Assembly (NCBI RefSeq): GCF_024721975.1
Contig: NZ_JANQBB010000004.1
Location: 1-64,000, forward strand
Direction: 5' to 3'
From: Paenibacillus endoradicis
GTDB taxonomy: Bacteria > Bacillota > Bacilli > Paenibacillales > Paenibacillaceae
DNA: 64,000 bases
The translations under genes and the position numbers were made by a program. Shown piece by piece: positions 29,804-39,718 of the stretch (positions are counted from its first letter, which is position 1; every line of letters begins with the position of its first letter). Under the pieces are notes generated by a model. The model saw only the letters and a program-made list of their open reading frames with translations. It did not search any database and was not told the origin of the DNA.

Positions 29804-30088
29804 ATGCGCAAATATGAAGTGATGTACATCATTCGTCCGGATGTTGAGCAAGAAGCTGTCCAAGCTCTTGTTGAAAAGTTTAATGGAGTTATCTCCAACG
29901 GTGGTGAGGTTACAAAATCCGATGTTATCGGAAAGCGTCGCCTTGCGTATGAAATCAACAAACTTCGTGAAGGTCATTTCGTACTAGTACAATTTACAGC
30001 TACTGCTGAGATTGTAAACGAGCTTGATCGTGTAATGAAGATTGCGGATGAAGTTATCCGTTCGTTGATCGTAAGAGATGTAGCTTAA
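29804..30088 (+). CDS. rpsF: 30S ribosomal protein S6
   Basis: 94 aa. S6 binds the 16S central domain together with S18. [30 protein letters not shown] and the [22 protein letters not shown] block are typical. GGGAGGTG precedes the ATG. It heads rpsF-ssb; rpsR, the usual third gene, is about 10.4 kb away. Confidence 0.97.
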   Translation: MRKYEVMYIIRPDVEQEAVQALVEKFNGVISNGGEVTKSDVIGKRRLAYEINKLREGHFVLVQFTATAEIVNELDRVMKIADEVIRSLIVRDVA

Positions 30089-30122
30089 GAAGTCTCAAGG
30101 TTTCGATTGGGAGGTCGTAATA

Positions 30123-30614
30123 ATGTTGAACCGTGTGATATTGATCGGAAGATTAACGAAGGATCCAGAACTACGCTATACCCCAGCAGGTGTTGCTGTT
30201 ACTCAATTTACGATTGCTGTTGATAGACCATTTTCTTCTAGTGGCGGAGAGCGTGAAGCGGATTTCATTCCAGTTGTAACGTGGCGCCAATTAGCTGAAA
30301 CTTGCGCAAACTATTTGCGTAAAGGCCGCTTAACTGCAGTTGAAGGACGCATTCAAGTGCGGAATTACGAGAACAATGAGGGCAAGCGTGTGTATGTTAC
30401 AGAAGTAATTGCAGACAATGTTCGCTTCTTGGAATCCAATCGTGAGGGTAGTCCTCGTGAAGAAAGCTATAGCAATAATAATGGTGGCGGATATAACGCA
30501 GATGGCGGAAGCCAAAGTAATCGTCCTGCTCAAGCCCCACGCAGTACCAATGTTGATCCATTCAAGGATGACGGACGCCCTATTGATATTTCGGAAGACG
30601 ACTTACCATTCTAA
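30123..30614 (+). CDS. ssb: Single-stranded DNA-binding protein SSB
   Basis: 163 aa. The OB fold occupies about 1-108 ([58 protein letters not shown]). A Gly/Asn/Ser-rich linker follows, and the acidic tip DISEDDLPF binds repair and replication partners. GGGAGG precedes the ATG. It is co-transcribed with rpsF and followed by a terminator, so no read-through into an rpsR is possible here. Confidence 0.97.
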   Translation: MLNRVILIGRLTKDPELRYTPAGVAVTQFTIAVDRPFSSSGGEREADFIPVVTWRQLAETCANYLRKGRLTAVEGRIQVRNYENNEGKRVYVTEVIADNVRFLESNREGSPREESYSNNNGGGYNADGGSQSNRPAQAPRSTNVDPFKDDGRPIDISEDDLPF

Positions 30615-30653
30615 TGCACTGACATGTTTTGAATTTATGTTAAAAGTCACTTT

Positions 30654-30684
30654 GACCCTTGCTGATGCAAGGGTTCTTTTTTTG
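30654..30684 (+). terminator. Terminator after ssb
   Basis: GACCCTTGC, TGAT loop, GCAAGGGTTC and then eight T residues: a canonical terminator. Confidence 0.95.
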
Positions 30685-30736
30685 TCTATAGATAATTAAG
30701 TTTGGTAATAAGATAAAATATTATGCATGAGTTGCC

Positions 30737-30894
30737 TGTGGAAAAGTAATGAAGGATCAGAAAATAGAGTTATCCACTTGTGTATAACTCTATTTAAATG
30801 AATGCTATCCACCTGTAAATAACTCAAATAAAAAATATCCACTGTGGATAAGCGTGAGATGAAGACGAAGAGGGTTACTAACAATGTATCCACT
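30737..30894. other. DnaA-box cluster in the ssb-GNAT gap
   Basis: The 388-bp gap holds six DnaA-box-like sequences. One is perfect: TGTGGATAA at 30843-30851. Near matches are TTATCCACT (30770-30778), TGTGGAAAA (30737-30745), ATATCCACT (30835-30843), CTATCCACC (30805-30813) and GTATCCACT (30886-30894). One lies in a perfect hairpin, AAATAGAGTTAT (30762-30773) with ATAACTCTATTT (30784-30795). No gene is supported. Clusters like this titrate DnaA or regulate initiation in B. subtilis and E. coli; function here is inferred. Confidence 0.7.
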
Positions 30895-31003
30895 ATTGTA
30901 TAGTAAAATGCTCCACAGCGGTAAATCTCAAATTACAGTTAGCATAACGAAAGAGACATTGAATAGTACAGCAATGCTTTTTTTAACATGTATTCATAAC
31001 AAT

Positions 31004-31480
31004 TTAAGATAATGACTTGCTCATGACGTAATTAGTTAATGATACTTGCTGCCGTTCTACTTGTTGCATCTGTTCAACTTGAAATCCGTGATGTTCAAAA
31101 AAAGGTTTAGCTGTAATGCTGGCTTCTGTATAAATGGAGTCCAGCTTCAATTGCTCCGCATCGTGTTCTAGTTGAGCTAGTAATGCGGTAGCAATTCCTT
31201 GTCGCTGATAATCTTTGTGAACGTATAGACGATCAAGATGACCATCATCACTCATATCAGTAAATCCAACGATAATATCATCTTTCTTTGCTACATAGGT
31301 AATATGTTGTTGTAAGCTCTGCTGCCAACTGTCTGCTTTACTTGAACGTTCCTCTGGCGGGGCCCATGCTTGCAACTGCTTAACGGTATAATGTTCTGCA
31401 TTAATATGATGAACTGTATTGTAGAAGAGTGTAATGATTTCTTCTATATGATTAGGTTCATATTGCTCAATATGTAGCAT
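31004..31480 (-). CDS. GNAT family N-acetyltransferase
   Basis: 158 aa from ATG 31480, which follows GAAGGAG; the frame continues to 31522 but without a site. The acetyl-CoA-binding motif DRLYVHKDYQRQGIATALLAQLEHDA (about 91-116) is clear, with the C-terminal FFEHHGFQVEQMQ. The N-terminal HHINAEHYTVKQLQAWAP resembles the PhnO/YafP-like branch. The substrate is unknown. It is on the same strand as, and about 130 bp after, the menI-like gene and may be part of that transcript. Confidence 0.85.
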   Translation of the reverse strand: MLHIEQYEPNHIEEIITLFYNTVHHINAEHYTVKQLQAWAPPEERSSKADSWQQSLQQHITYVAKKDDIIVGFTDMSDDGHLDRLYVHKDYQRQGIATALLAQLEHDAEQLKLDSIYTEASITAKPFFEHHGFQVEQMQQVERQQVSLTNYVMSKSLS

Positions 31481-31611
31481 TTTTAATTCTCCTTCAGATC
31501 TAATTAATGACTCGGCAAACATTAGAAAACCAGAAATACCCCATCACAGTGTACTTAAAAGAAGGTTGATCTTTGTAAGTAATATCTATGATAGGGTATT
31601 CATGTATATTA

Positions 31612-32004
31612 TTAATCTTTACGTTTCTTAGCTATCGCTACCGTACAACGAGAGACACAGATTAGTCGATCTTGTTCATCCGTAATCTTAATATCCCATA
31701 CTGCGGAGCTACGACCTTTGTGTAGTGGTGTACCTACAGCAGTAACGATCCCTTGCCCAACGCTGCGTAAATGATTCGCATTAATTTCCATGCCCATAGC
31801 AACTTCATTTTCTTGATCTATACTGGCCCAAGCACCGATACTAGCTACTGTTTCAGCAAGAACGACGGATGCCCCACCATGCAATAATCCAAAGGGTTGT
31901 TTTGTTTTTTCATTAACGGGCATCGTGCATACTACTTTATGTGCAGACAACTCTAATGTTTCAATACCTAACGTTTCAATAATTGTTCCTTTAATATCCA
32001 TCAT
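31612..32004 (-). CDS. Hotdog-fold thioesterase, likely DHNA-CoA hydrolase (MenI-like)
   Basis: 130 aa. The hotdog motif FGLLHGGASVVLAETVASIGAW (about 39-60) and NHLRSVGQGIVTAVGTPLHKGRSSAVWDIKI fit the PaaI/YbgC-type acyl-CoA thioesterases. Menaquinone synthesis needs a hydrolase for 1,4-dihydroxy-2-naphthoyl-CoA between MenB and MenA. The gene is immediately downstream of menA (40 bp) and next to the rest of the men genes, so this is the best candidate. The specific substrate is inferred from context. GGAGG lies eight bases before the ATG. Confidence 0.78.
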   Translation of the reverse strand: MMDIKGTIIETLGIETLELSAHKVVCTMPVNEKTKQPFGLLHGGASVVLAETVASIGAWASIDQENEVAMGMEINANHLRSVGQGIVTAVGTPLHKGRSSAVWDIKITDEQDRLICVSRCTVAIAKKRKD

Positions 32005-32044
32005 ATCGATATTCCTCCGTACGTGACATGTAGAAGATCATTCG

Positions 32045-32965
32045 TTAGAACTGATTCACAACATAGCCAAGCAGTATACTGAACGTTAATAATAAGCCAA
32101 ACATTGTATTGAACTGTGCTGTAGATTTCATAGCAGGCATCATCTCATAAGCAACCGTTTTGCCTTGGAATAGCTTAACAGCTTGAATCGCTTTCGGCGC
32201 ACTGGCAAATACAAGTATTGCCCAAGGTGTAACATGACCGGTGAAGACAAGAACTACAATCCAAGCGAATGCAATAATAAATGTTGCAGCAAGTAACTTA
32301 ATGGCATTAGGGCGACCTAGTAAAATGGCGATTGTTTTACGTCCAAATTCTTTGTCACCATCAAGATCACGAATGTTGTTCGATAAATTAATCGCGCCAA
32401 TTAAGAAGCCGACACTTATAGAAACGAAGAAATGAGACCAAGAAAGATTGCCAGTCTGAATGAAATAAGTAATCATAATAATAACAGGACCCATTAGTAA
32501 GCCTGAGAATAGTTCTCCAAATGGAGTTGAAGAAATAGGAAGTGGTCCTGCTGTATAGAAATAGCCTACAAGCATACATACTACTCCAATTACAGCAATC
32601 CACCAAGAGCTAGATATACAAATGTATATTCCAATTAACATGGAGATAAAGTAGAACAAAAAGGCAAGGTTACGAACAAACTTAGGTGCTACACCATCTC
32701 GTACAATTGTACCGCCAATACCTACAGAGTCTTTTGTGTCTAGTCCGCGAACAAAATCGTAATATTCATTGAACATATTCGTTGCCGCTTGAATAAGAAG
32801 CGAAGCAACCAGCATCAACATAAACAACAACAAATTCATGCTATTATCAAAAAGTGCCATTGCAGTACCAGTAAATACAGGGACAAAAGATGCTGTCAAT
32901 GTATGAGGACGCATTAGCCTCCACCAAACATTTTGTGTGGTTGTTTGTAATTCTGTTTGCATCAT
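32045..32965 (-). CDS. menA: 1,4-dihydroxy-2-naphthoate polyprenyltransferase
   Basis: 306 aa integral membrane protein of the UbiA family. It attaches the isoprenoid chain to DHNA to give demethylmenaquinone. Both Asp-rich motifs are seen: NMFNEYYDFVRGLDTKD (about 63-79) and NNIRDLDGDKEFGRKT (about 195-210). About eight membrane segments are visible. It is divergent from menF across a 153-bp gap that must contain both promoters. Confidence 0.95.
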   Translation of the reverse strand: MMQTELQTTTQNVWWRLMRPHTLTASFVPVFTGTAMALFDNSMNLLLFMLMLVASLLIQAATNMFNEYYDFVRGLDTKDSVGIGGTIVRDGVAPKFVRNLAFLFYFISMLIGIYICISSSWWIAVIGVVCMLVGYFYTAGPLPISSTPFGELFSGLLMGPVIIMITYFIQTGNLSWSHFFVSISVGFLIGAINLSNNIRDLDGDKEFGRKTIAILLGRPNAIKLLAATFIIAFAWIVVLVFTGHVTPWAILVFASAPKAIQAVKLFQGKTVAYEMMPAMKSTAQFNTMFGLLLTFSILLGYVVNQF

Positions 32966-33118
32966 ACCGCATCCTTACTATTATAATATAAGTAACATAA
33001 TAAAGTTCATTTATAAGTGTAGGATAACTAGTGTAAAGTGTCAACGCAAGAAACTTGGTAGAAAGTTGACGATATTCTAGTAGGAGTGTATTCTTGAAAC
33101 AGATAATTCGGTAAGGTA

Positions 33119-34531
33119 ATGACAAGGGTGAATAACGTGATTTCTAATAATAAAATGTACATATTAATGAAAGAAGGCAAACGACAAGCCCATCTTTCTG
33201 GAAATAATGTGTTGGTAAGTTCAGTATCCGAGATCGACAAGATGGATTTACCAGCCTTTTTTTCATACGATGAACACAAATATAAGGGAAATCGATTCTT
33301 ATGGTCTGAACCAGGCAGAACGTTATCATTCGTCGGCTTAGGTAGTGTTCTTACATTAACTGCGAACAATGCTACGACACGCTATGAAGAGATTAATGAC
33401 GCTTGGACAGCAATTGCTACGGAAGCAATTATTGATCATAATATTTCTGGATATGTAGGACCTATATTATTTGGTGGTTTTTCTTTTGATCCTAATATTG
33501 CACGGACAGAGAAGTGGGGCGATTTCGCTCATACTAGCTTTGCTGTGCCTCAATTTATGGTTACGGAACATGAAGGTAAGACTTGGCTTACTATTAATGC
33601 ATGGATATCACCAGATGAAGGAGATATCGAGCAGGAGACATTAAGCATTGATCTTGCGAAATACGCATATGTTGCTTCGGATAGAGACATACTGCAATCC
33701 ATTATGAAGGAAGAAATTGCACCTTCTGACTGGATGAGTGCGGTAGGTAATGCCGCATCATCTATACGTAATGGAGAGTTAGAAAAAGTGGTACTAGCTA
33801 GAGCTATTACGTTAGAAGCAAAGGAACCGTTTCATGCAGAGGAAGTAGTTAGAAGTTTATTATCTGATCAGCTGGATACTTACGTATTTGCCATTGATAA
33901 GCAGTGTAGCTGTTTTGTCGGTGCAACTCCTGAACGACTAATTAAGCGCCAAGGAGATCAATTCCAGACGTTATCATTAGCGGGTTCTATTGCACGTGGT
34001 GCAACGGTATCAGAGGATGAACATTTAGGAAGTTTCTTGAGCCAAGATGTGAAAAATCTACATGAACATGAGTTAGCAGTCCATATGATCAAGGATGCTA
34101 TGTTAGAGCTTTGTGAAGATGTTGATGCACCTGATGCACCAATTATTCGTAAGCTGAAAGATATCCAGCATCTAGCTACGCCTATTTCGGGTCAAGCTAA
34201 ACCTAATGTTACATTACTACAAGCGGTGGAAGCATTACATCCTACGCCAGCACTTGGTGGTATGCCAAGGCAAGCTGCATTGGAATCAATTCGTACTTTA
34301 GAGCATATGGATCGTGGTTGGTATGCAGCTCCAATTGGTTGGTTGAATACACGCTTAGAAGGTGAGTTTGCGGCAGCGATACGTTCAGCATTACTGAAAG
34401 ATCGCAGAGCATACTTATTTGCAGGCTGTGGCATTGTCGGCGATTCAGATCCGCTTAGTGAATATAATGAAACAGCATTGAAATTCAGACCAATGTTAGC
34501 AGCATTGCAAGCTATTGATGTTGAGGAGTAG
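33119..34531 (+). CDS. menF: Isochorismate synthase
   Basis: 470 aa. MenF converts chorismate to isochorismate, the first menaquinone-committed step. The C-terminal chorismate-binding domain shows VVLARAITLEAKEPF, CFVGATPERLIKRQGD, and LAGSIARGATVSEDE, with HPTPALGGMPRQAALESIRTLEHMDRGWYAAPIGWLN and FAGCGIVGDSDPLSEYNETALKFRPML. The annotated ATG is weakly supported; a GTG at 33137 follows AAGGGTGAATAAC and may be the true start. It begins the rightward menF-D-H-B-E run. Confidence 0.95.
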   Translation: MTRVNNVISNNKMYILMKEGKRQAHLSGNNVLVSSVSEIDKMDLPAFFSYDEHKYKGNRFLWSEPGRTLSFVGLGSVLTLTANNATTRYEEINDAWTAIATEAIIDHNISGYVGPILFGGFSFDPNIARTEKWGDFAHTSFAVPQFMVTEHEGKTWLTINAWISPDEGDIEQETLSIDLAKYAYVASDRDILQSIMKEEIAPSDWMSAVGNAASSIRNGELEKVVLARAITLEAKEPFHAEEVVRSLLSDQLDTYVFAIDKQCSCFVGATPERLIKRQGDQFQTLSLAGSIARGATVSEDEHLGSFLSQDVKNLHEHELAVHMIKDAMLELCEDVDAPDAPIIRKLKDIQHLATPISGQAKPNVTLLQAVEALHPTPALGGMPRQAALESIRTLEHMDRGWYAAPIGWLNTRLEGEFAAAIRSALLKDRRAYLFAGCGIVGDSDPLSEYNETALKFRPMLAALQAIDVEE

Positions 34532-34637
34532 CTGAAATAGCAAAAAAGTTACTCTAATGAGTTAGTTAAGCGCCACTTGGTGTGAAATAATGAAAAAAGT
34601 TAACTAGATAGTTATGAAAAGTTTAGGAGGGAAAGTG

Positions 34638-36407
34638 ATGAGTTCAGACGGAGCAACATTATATCTCAGCGCATTTATTGATGAATTGGTAAGATCGGGC
34701 TTGAAGCATATCGTTGTCAGTCCTGGCTCGCGCTCGACACCTCTAGCGGTATTAGCGGCAGAACATCCACACCTTCAACTATGGATGAATATAGATGAAC
34801 GTTCAGCGGCATTTTTTGCACTAGGAATTGCCAAGGCGAAGCAAGAAGCTGTAGCTCTATTATGTACATCAGGAACGGCTGCGGCTAATTACTTCCCTGC
34901 GATAACGGAAGCGAATTTGTCGCGTGTACCATTAGTTGTACTTACTGCAGATCGTCCACATGAGTTACGTGATGTGGGTGCACCGCAGACGATTAATCAG
35001 TTAGGATTGTACGGTGATCATGTGAAGTGGTTTTCTGAGATGCCTATTCCTGAGGCAAGTGATCTCTTGTTGAAGCATGCTCGTATTTCCGCAGCACGTG
35101 CGGTGATGACAGCAAATAGTAAGCCAAGTGGACCAGTCCACTTGAACTTCCCATTGCGAGAGCCATTACTTCCTAATCTTGAGCATCCACAGCTATTTGG
35201 CGGAGGCAGGGAAGATGGTCAACCTTATACCGCAAATGTAGCAGGAACGATGGTAGCCCCAGTAGAACAGATACAGATGCTAGCTAGGCAGTTAGGTGAA
35301 GTAGACAAAGGGATTATCGTATGTGGTCCTCATGACGAGCCTCAGCTGTTAGAAGTGGTGACTGCGTTAGCTAAGAAGCTTGGATATCCTATAATAGCGG
35401 ATCCGCTATCTCAGCTAAGAAGTGGTTCTCATGATCATAGCTACATTGTAGATAGTTACGATTCATTTTTGAGAGATGAAATGGTGGCAGCAACGCTTGA
35501 GCCATTAGTGATCATTCGTCTTGGAGCAATGCCAGTCTCAAAACCGTTGCTACAATATATGAATCGTCATCAAAGCAGTAGAATGATTGTGGTCGATGAA
35601 GCGGGTTGGCGAGATCCTACATTGTTAGTATCAGATCGCTTCAACGTTCATCCAGTCTTATTCTGCAAGCAACTATGTGAAGCTACAGAGCAGTTACAGC
35701 TGTCTGAAGTGAAACGCGACCATAGTAAGTGGACAGCTCAATGGCTTAACGTAAATGATGTGACGAGAGAGCTATTACAGCAGGAAGTTAGCCGTGATCA
35801 TGCAGGTCAACTGTTCGAAGGTACAGTAGTAACAGAACTACAAGCTTTAATGGATAGTAATAGCACATTGTTTGTTGGCAATTCGATGCCAATCCGTGAT
35901 GTAGATAGTTTCTTCTGCAACAAAGAAAGCTCTATACGCATTTTGGCAAATCGCGGAGCGAATGGAATTGATGGACTGGTATCTACGGCGATTGGTATTA
36001 GTGCTGTAAATGAGCAGACGGTATTGTTAATTGGAGATCTGTCTTTCTATCATGATATGAATGGATTATTAGCGGCTAAGCTTCATCAGCTTAATATAAC
36101 GATAGTCATTGTTAACAATGATGGTGGAGGTATTTTCTCCTTCCTACCACAAGCTAAGCTACCGAATCATTTTGAAGTACTATTCGGTACACCAACTGGA
36201 CTTGATTATGAGTATGCAATTAAGATGTATGGCGGTCAATTCCAGAGGGTACAAAGTTGGCAACAATTCCGTGAAGCTTTCCAGCAGGCGGAGCAACTTG
36301 GTGGGTTACAAGTGATTGAAGTTCCAACGAATCGTGAACTTAATGTTGAACTTCATCGTCAAATCTGGCCGCGAATGTCAGCTAAGTTAGCGAAGCTGTT
36401 ATCATGA
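34638..36407 (+). CDS. menD: 2-succinyl-5-enolpyruvyl-6-hydroxy-3-cyclohexene-1-carboxylate synthase
   Basis: 589 aa from the ATG at 34638 with TTTAGGAGG upstream; the frame opens 24 bases earlier. MenD is a thiamine-diphosphate enzyme joining isochorismate and 2-oxoglutarate. The N-terminal VVSPGSRSTPLAVLAAEHP and WMNIDERSAAFFALGIAKA are signature; the ThDP/Mg motif is GDLSFYHDMNGLLAAK, followed by VNNDGGGIFSFLPQA. menF is 106 bp upstream and menH 13 bp downstream. Confidence 0.97.
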   Translation: MSSDGATLYLSAFIDELVRSGLKHIVVSPGSRSTPLAVLAAEHPHLQLWMNIDERSAAFFALGIAKAKQEAVALLCTSGTAAANYFPAITEANLSRVPLVVLTADRPHELRDVGAPQTINQLGLYGDHVKWFSEMPIPEASDLLLKHARISAARAVMTANSKPSGPVHLNFPLREPLLPNLEHPQLFGGGREDGQPYTANVAGTMVAPVEQIQMLARQLGEVDKGIIVCGPHDEPQLLEVVTALAKKLGYPIIADPLSQLRSGSHDHSYIVDSYDSFLRDEMVAATLEPLVIIRLGAMPVSKPLLQYMNRHQSSRMIVVDEAGWRDPTLLVSDRFNVHPVLFCKQLCEATEQLQLSEVKRDHSKWTAQWLNVNDVTRELLQQEVSRDHAGQLFEGTVVTELQALMDSNSTLFVGNSMPIRDVDSFFCNKESSIRILANRGANGIDGLVSTAIGISAVNEQTVLLIGDLSFYHDMNGLLAAKLHQLNITIVIVNNDGGGIFSFLPQAKLPNHFEVLFGTPTGLDYEYAIKMYGGQFQRVQSWQQFREAFQQAEQLGGLQVIEVPTNRELNVELHRQIWPRMSAKLAKLLS

Positions 36408-36420
36408 GGGACTTAATGGG

Positions 36421-37248
36421 ATGAAGTATATCATTAATGGGGCAACATATTATGTAGAGCTTCATGGCGAAGGACAAGCATTACTATTGCTACATGGTTT
36501 CTCAGGTAATCATGAACAGTGGACGCCTTTCATCGAAAGTTGGACTGCAGAACATCAGCTCATTATCGTTGATCTATTAGGTCATGGTAAGAGTGAAGCA
36601 AATGCTGATTATAATCGCTACCATACAGAGCAAACGGTCACCGACTTAGTCGAGCTGCTTGATCAATTATATATCGAATCTGCGATCGTGCTAGGATATT
36701 CCATGGGAGGCAGAATAGCCTTATCTATGGCACAGCTTGCCCCATCTAAAGTTAACGGCTTAATTCTGGAAAGTACTTCTCCAGGACTTGCCTCCTTAGA
36801 AGAAAGACAAGCTAGAATGGATAGTGATGAGGCATTAGCTTCGAAAATTGAACAACATGGAATTGATTGGTTTGCTGATTATTGGGCAGAACTTCCGTTA
36901 TTTGCTAGTCTAAAATTGTTGCCATTAGAAGAACAAGAAGCTATTGACCAGCAGCGAAGAAGTAATAAGCCGCAAGGATTAGCAAATAGCTTACGAGGCA
37001 TTGGTACAGGCGCTCAGCCTTCATGGTGGGATCATATGGAGCATATTACGAAGCCAACATTACTTATTGTTGGTGAATCAGATATGAAGTTTAGAAAGAT
37101 TGCCGAGCTGATGATGCAACGTATGAATCAGCCATATAAGCAATTAGAGATTGTTTCCGAAGCTGGTCACAATGTGCATATGGAACAACCTCATAAATTT
37201 GATACAATAGTAAAGAGATATTTATCTATGAGAAAAGGGATGGTGTAA
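36421..37248 (+). CDS. menH: 2-succinyl-6-hydroxy-2,4-cyclohexadiene-1-carboxylate synthase (MenH)
   Basis: 275 aa alpha/beta hydrolase. MenH eliminates pyruvate from the MenD product. The oxyanion region LLLHGFSGNHEQWTPFIE, nucleophile elbow GYSMGGRIA (Ser near 95), acid in LLIVGESDMKF and the His in EAGHNVHMEQP complete the triad. It is positioned between menD and menB with a 3-bp gap to menB, strongly supporting MenH over a generic esterase. TGAGGG lies upstream of the ATG. Confidence 0.93.
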   Translation: MKYIINGATYYVELHGEGQALLLLHGFSGNHEQWTPFIESWTAEHQLIIVDLLGHGKSEANADYNRYHTEQTVTDLVELLDQLYIESAIVLGYSMGGRIALSMAQLAPSKVNGLILESTSPGLASLEERQARMDSDEALASKIEQHGIDWFADYWAELPLFASLKLLPLEEQEAIDQQRRSNKPQGLANSLRGIGTGAQPSWWDHMEHITKPTLLIVGESDMKFRKIAELMMQRMNQPYKQLEIVSEAGHNVHMEQPHKFDTIVKRYLSMRKGMV

Positions 37249-37251
37249 CAG

Positions 37252-38073
37252 ATGTCAGTAATACCTTGGGAAAAATACGGTAATTTCGAAGATATTCTGT
37301 ATGAAACATATGATGGCATAGCTAAAATTACAATTAATCGTCCAGAAGTTCGTAATGCTTTCCGTCCTAAGACGGTAATGGAACTAATCAATGCATTTGC
37401 TATCGCTCGTGATGATGCGAACATTGGTGTTATCGTTCTAACAGGCGCTGGCGACTTAGCATTCTGCTCAGGCGGTGATCAAAAAGTTCGTGGTCATGGT
37501 GGTTATGTTGGCGATGATCAAATTCCTCGTCTGAACGTACTTGATCTTCAACGCTTGATCCGTACTATTCCTAAGCCAGTAATTGCAATGGTAGCGGGAT
37601 ATGCTATTGGCGGTGGACATGTTCTACATATTGTATGTGACTTAACAATTGCTGCTGATAACGCACGCTTTGGTCAAACAGGTCCGATGGTTGGTAGCTT
37701 CGACGGTGGTTATGGTGCAGGTTATCTAGCTCGCATCGTTGGTCAGAAGAAAGCTAGAGAAATCTGGTATCTATGTCGTCAATACGATGCTCAAGAAGCA
37801 TTGGATATGGGTCTAGTTAATACCGTTGTTCCACTTGCTGATCTTGAAGCTGAAACGGTGAAATGGTGTCAAGAGATCTTATCTAAATCACCAATGGCGT
37901 TACGTTTCTTAAAAGCTGCATTTAATGCAGACACAGATGGACTAGCAGGAATTCAACAGCTTGCAGGCGATGCAACGCTACTTTACTATACAACAGAAGA
38001 AGCAAAAGAAGGTCGCGACTCTTTCAAAGAGAAAAGAGATCCAGACTTCAAGCAGTTCCCACGTTTCCCATAA
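37252..38073 (+). CDS. menB: 1,4-dihydroxy-2-naphthoyl-CoA synthase
   Basis: 273 aa crotonase-fold enzyme that cyclises o-succinylbenzoyl-CoA. The start [77 protein letters not shown] and the C-terminal [20 protein letters not shown] are all MenB signatures. It is 3 bp after menH and 24 bp before menE. Codon use here is somewhat less AT-rich in wobble than neighbours, consistent with a well-expressed gene. Confidence 0.98.
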   Translation: MSVIPWEKYGNFEDILYETYDGIAKITINRPEVRNAFRPKTVMELINAFAIARDDANIGVIVLTGAGDLAFCSGGDQKVRGHGGYVGDDQIPRLNVLDLQRLIRTIPKPVIAMVAGYAIGGGHVLHIVCDLTIAADNARFGQTGPMVGSFDGGYGAGYLARIVGQKKAREIWYLCRQYDAQEALDMGLVNTVVPLADLEAETVKWCQEILSKSPMALRFLKAAFNADTDGLAGIQQLAGDATLLYYTTEEAKEGRDSFKEKRDPDFKQFPRFP

Positions 38074-38097
38074 GTCGTAAAAAAGGAGGGCAAAGCG

Positions 38098-39567
38098 ATG
38101 CATATGCCTCATTGGCTTGATAAGCGAGCCTCTCTAACGCCTGACCGGATAGCGATTGAATATGGCAATGAGCAGATTACGTTTGCGCAATTGCGGGAGC
38201 GATCTCTCATTACAGCCAGTAAAATAAGTTCATTACCGACAAAGCAAGGCTACCCTATAGCCTTGCTTTGTTATAATGACAGCTATACCGTCGAGCTTAT
38301 TCATGCGGTTCATTATGTTGGTGGAATCCTTATGCCGCTTAATATTCGGCTTACGGCCCATGAACTGCTCTATCAACTTCAAGATGCGAAGTGTAATGTA
38401 CTCATCTATGATCCACAATTCCAGCAACTTATTGATCTTATAATTGATGAGTATAACAATATACGTTGTATATGTACGACGGCTTTGCAACAGATGGACA
38501 TCGTAACCGATACCTCTCTAGTTACTTATATCGATCAAGAAGAGACGCATACGATAATGTACACGTCTGGGACGACTGGATTTCCGAAAGGTGTCATTCA
38601 AAGCTACAGTAATCATTGGAATTCAGCCGTCGGCTCAATGCTTAATCTTGGTCTATCTGAGCATGATAAATGGCTTGTGTGCGTTCCATTATTCCACATT
38701 AGTGGTTTATCGATAGTTATTCGTAGCGTACTTTATGGTATTCCGATGGTTATTCACGAAAAATTCGATCCCGTTACCGCAAATGCAGCTATTATAGATC
38801 AAGGTGTAACGATAATGTCGGTTGTCAGCAATATGCTGTCACGGATGGTAGAACAATTAGGTGATGTGCGTTACCCTGAACATTTCAGATGTATGTTACT
38901 CGGTGGTGGTCCAGCGCCACTTTCATTACTTGAGCAATGTGTAGTGAAGGAGATTCCGGTCTTTCAAACGTACGGTATGACAGAAACCTGCTCGCAGATC
39001 GTGACGCTTCAACCTGAGTATATGCTGTCTAAGTTAGGTTCGGCAGGAAAGCCACTTTTCCAAGCAGAATTAAAAATTATGATGGATGGTCATGAGGCGC
39101 AAGCTATGGAAGCTGGAGAAATCATTGTTCGTGGACCTAATGTCACTTCTGGTTATTTGAATGGTGTTGGTACGAATAGCTTTGTAGGCGGTTGGCTCTA
39201 TACTGGAGATGTAGGCTACGTGGATGAAGATGGCTTTCTCTATGTACTCGATCGTCGCAGGGATATGTTCGTATCGGGTGGGGAGAATGTCTATCCTGCT
39301 GAGATTGAAGCGACACTTATTAGCCATCAAGCTGTACTCGAATCGGGTGTAACTAGTATGTCCCATGAGATTTGGGGGCAAGTACCTATAGCATTCGTCG
39401 TACTTAATCACGATACGAATTGTACGGAGGAAGATTTACTTCAGTATTGTTCAGAACGGTTGGCCAAGTATAAGCTGCCTAAGGCAATACATGTAGTAAA
39501 ACAATTACCGCGTAATGCTTCTAATAAATTACTTCGTCGTGAGTTATTACAATTGCTACCTTCTTAG
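38098..39567 (+). CDS. menE: o-Succinylbenzoate-CoA ligase
   Basis: 489 aa member of the ANL adenylating family. MenE activates o-succinylbenzoate to its CoA thioester. The P-loop-like TIMYTSGTTGFPKGVIQSYSNHW (about 150-172), FQTYGMTETCSQ, GWLYTGDVGYVDEDGFLYVLDRRRDMFVSGGENVYPAEIE and the C-terminal Lys in LPRNASNKLLRREL are visible. GGAGGG precedes the ATG. It ends the menF-menE run; a hairpin separates it from menC. Confidence 0.96.
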   Translation: MHMPHWLDKRASLTPDRIAIEYGNEQITFAQLRERSLITASKISSLPTKQGYPIALLCYNDSYTVELIHAVHYVGGILMPLNIRLTAHELLYQLQDAKCNVLIYDPQFQQLIDLIIDEYNNIRCICTTALQQMDIVTDTSLVTYIDQEETHTIMYTSGTTGFPKGVIQSYSNHWNSAVGSMLNLGLSEHDKWLVCVPLFHISGLSIVIRSVLYGIPMVIHEKFDPVTANAAIIDQGVTIMSVVSNMLSRMVEQLGDVRYPEHFRCMLLGGGPAPLSLLEQCVVKEIPVFQTYGMTETCSQIVTLQPEYMLSKLGSAGKPLFQAELKIMMDGHEAQAMEAGEIIVRGPNVTSGYLNGVGTNSFVGGWLYTGDVGYVDEDGFLYVLDRRRDMFVSGGENVYPAEIEATLISHQAVLESGVTSMSHEIWGQVPIAFVVLNHDTNCTEEDLLQYCSERLAKYKLPKAIHVVKQLPRNASNKLLRRELLQLLPS

Positions 39568-39611
39568 TAAGGAACGTTACGATTGATATACTTAACGCCA
39601 TGGTCAACACG

Positions 39612-39664
39612 AACACCTTTAAGGCAAAGCGCAAGTCGCGAACTTGTATTGCTTTAAAGGTGTT
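39612..39664 (+). terminator. Hairpin between menE and menC
   Basis: AACACCTTTAA-GCAA...CAAGT pairs with ACTTG...TTGC-TTAAAGGTGTT through a long, slightly bulged stem, followed by TGTTAT. It is probably a terminator or attenuator; the T tract is weak. Confidence 0.6.
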
Positions 39665-39718
39665 TGTTATATGAGGATGTAGAGCGGGATAGAGCTTGTA
39701 TTCGGAAGGAGCTTATTT

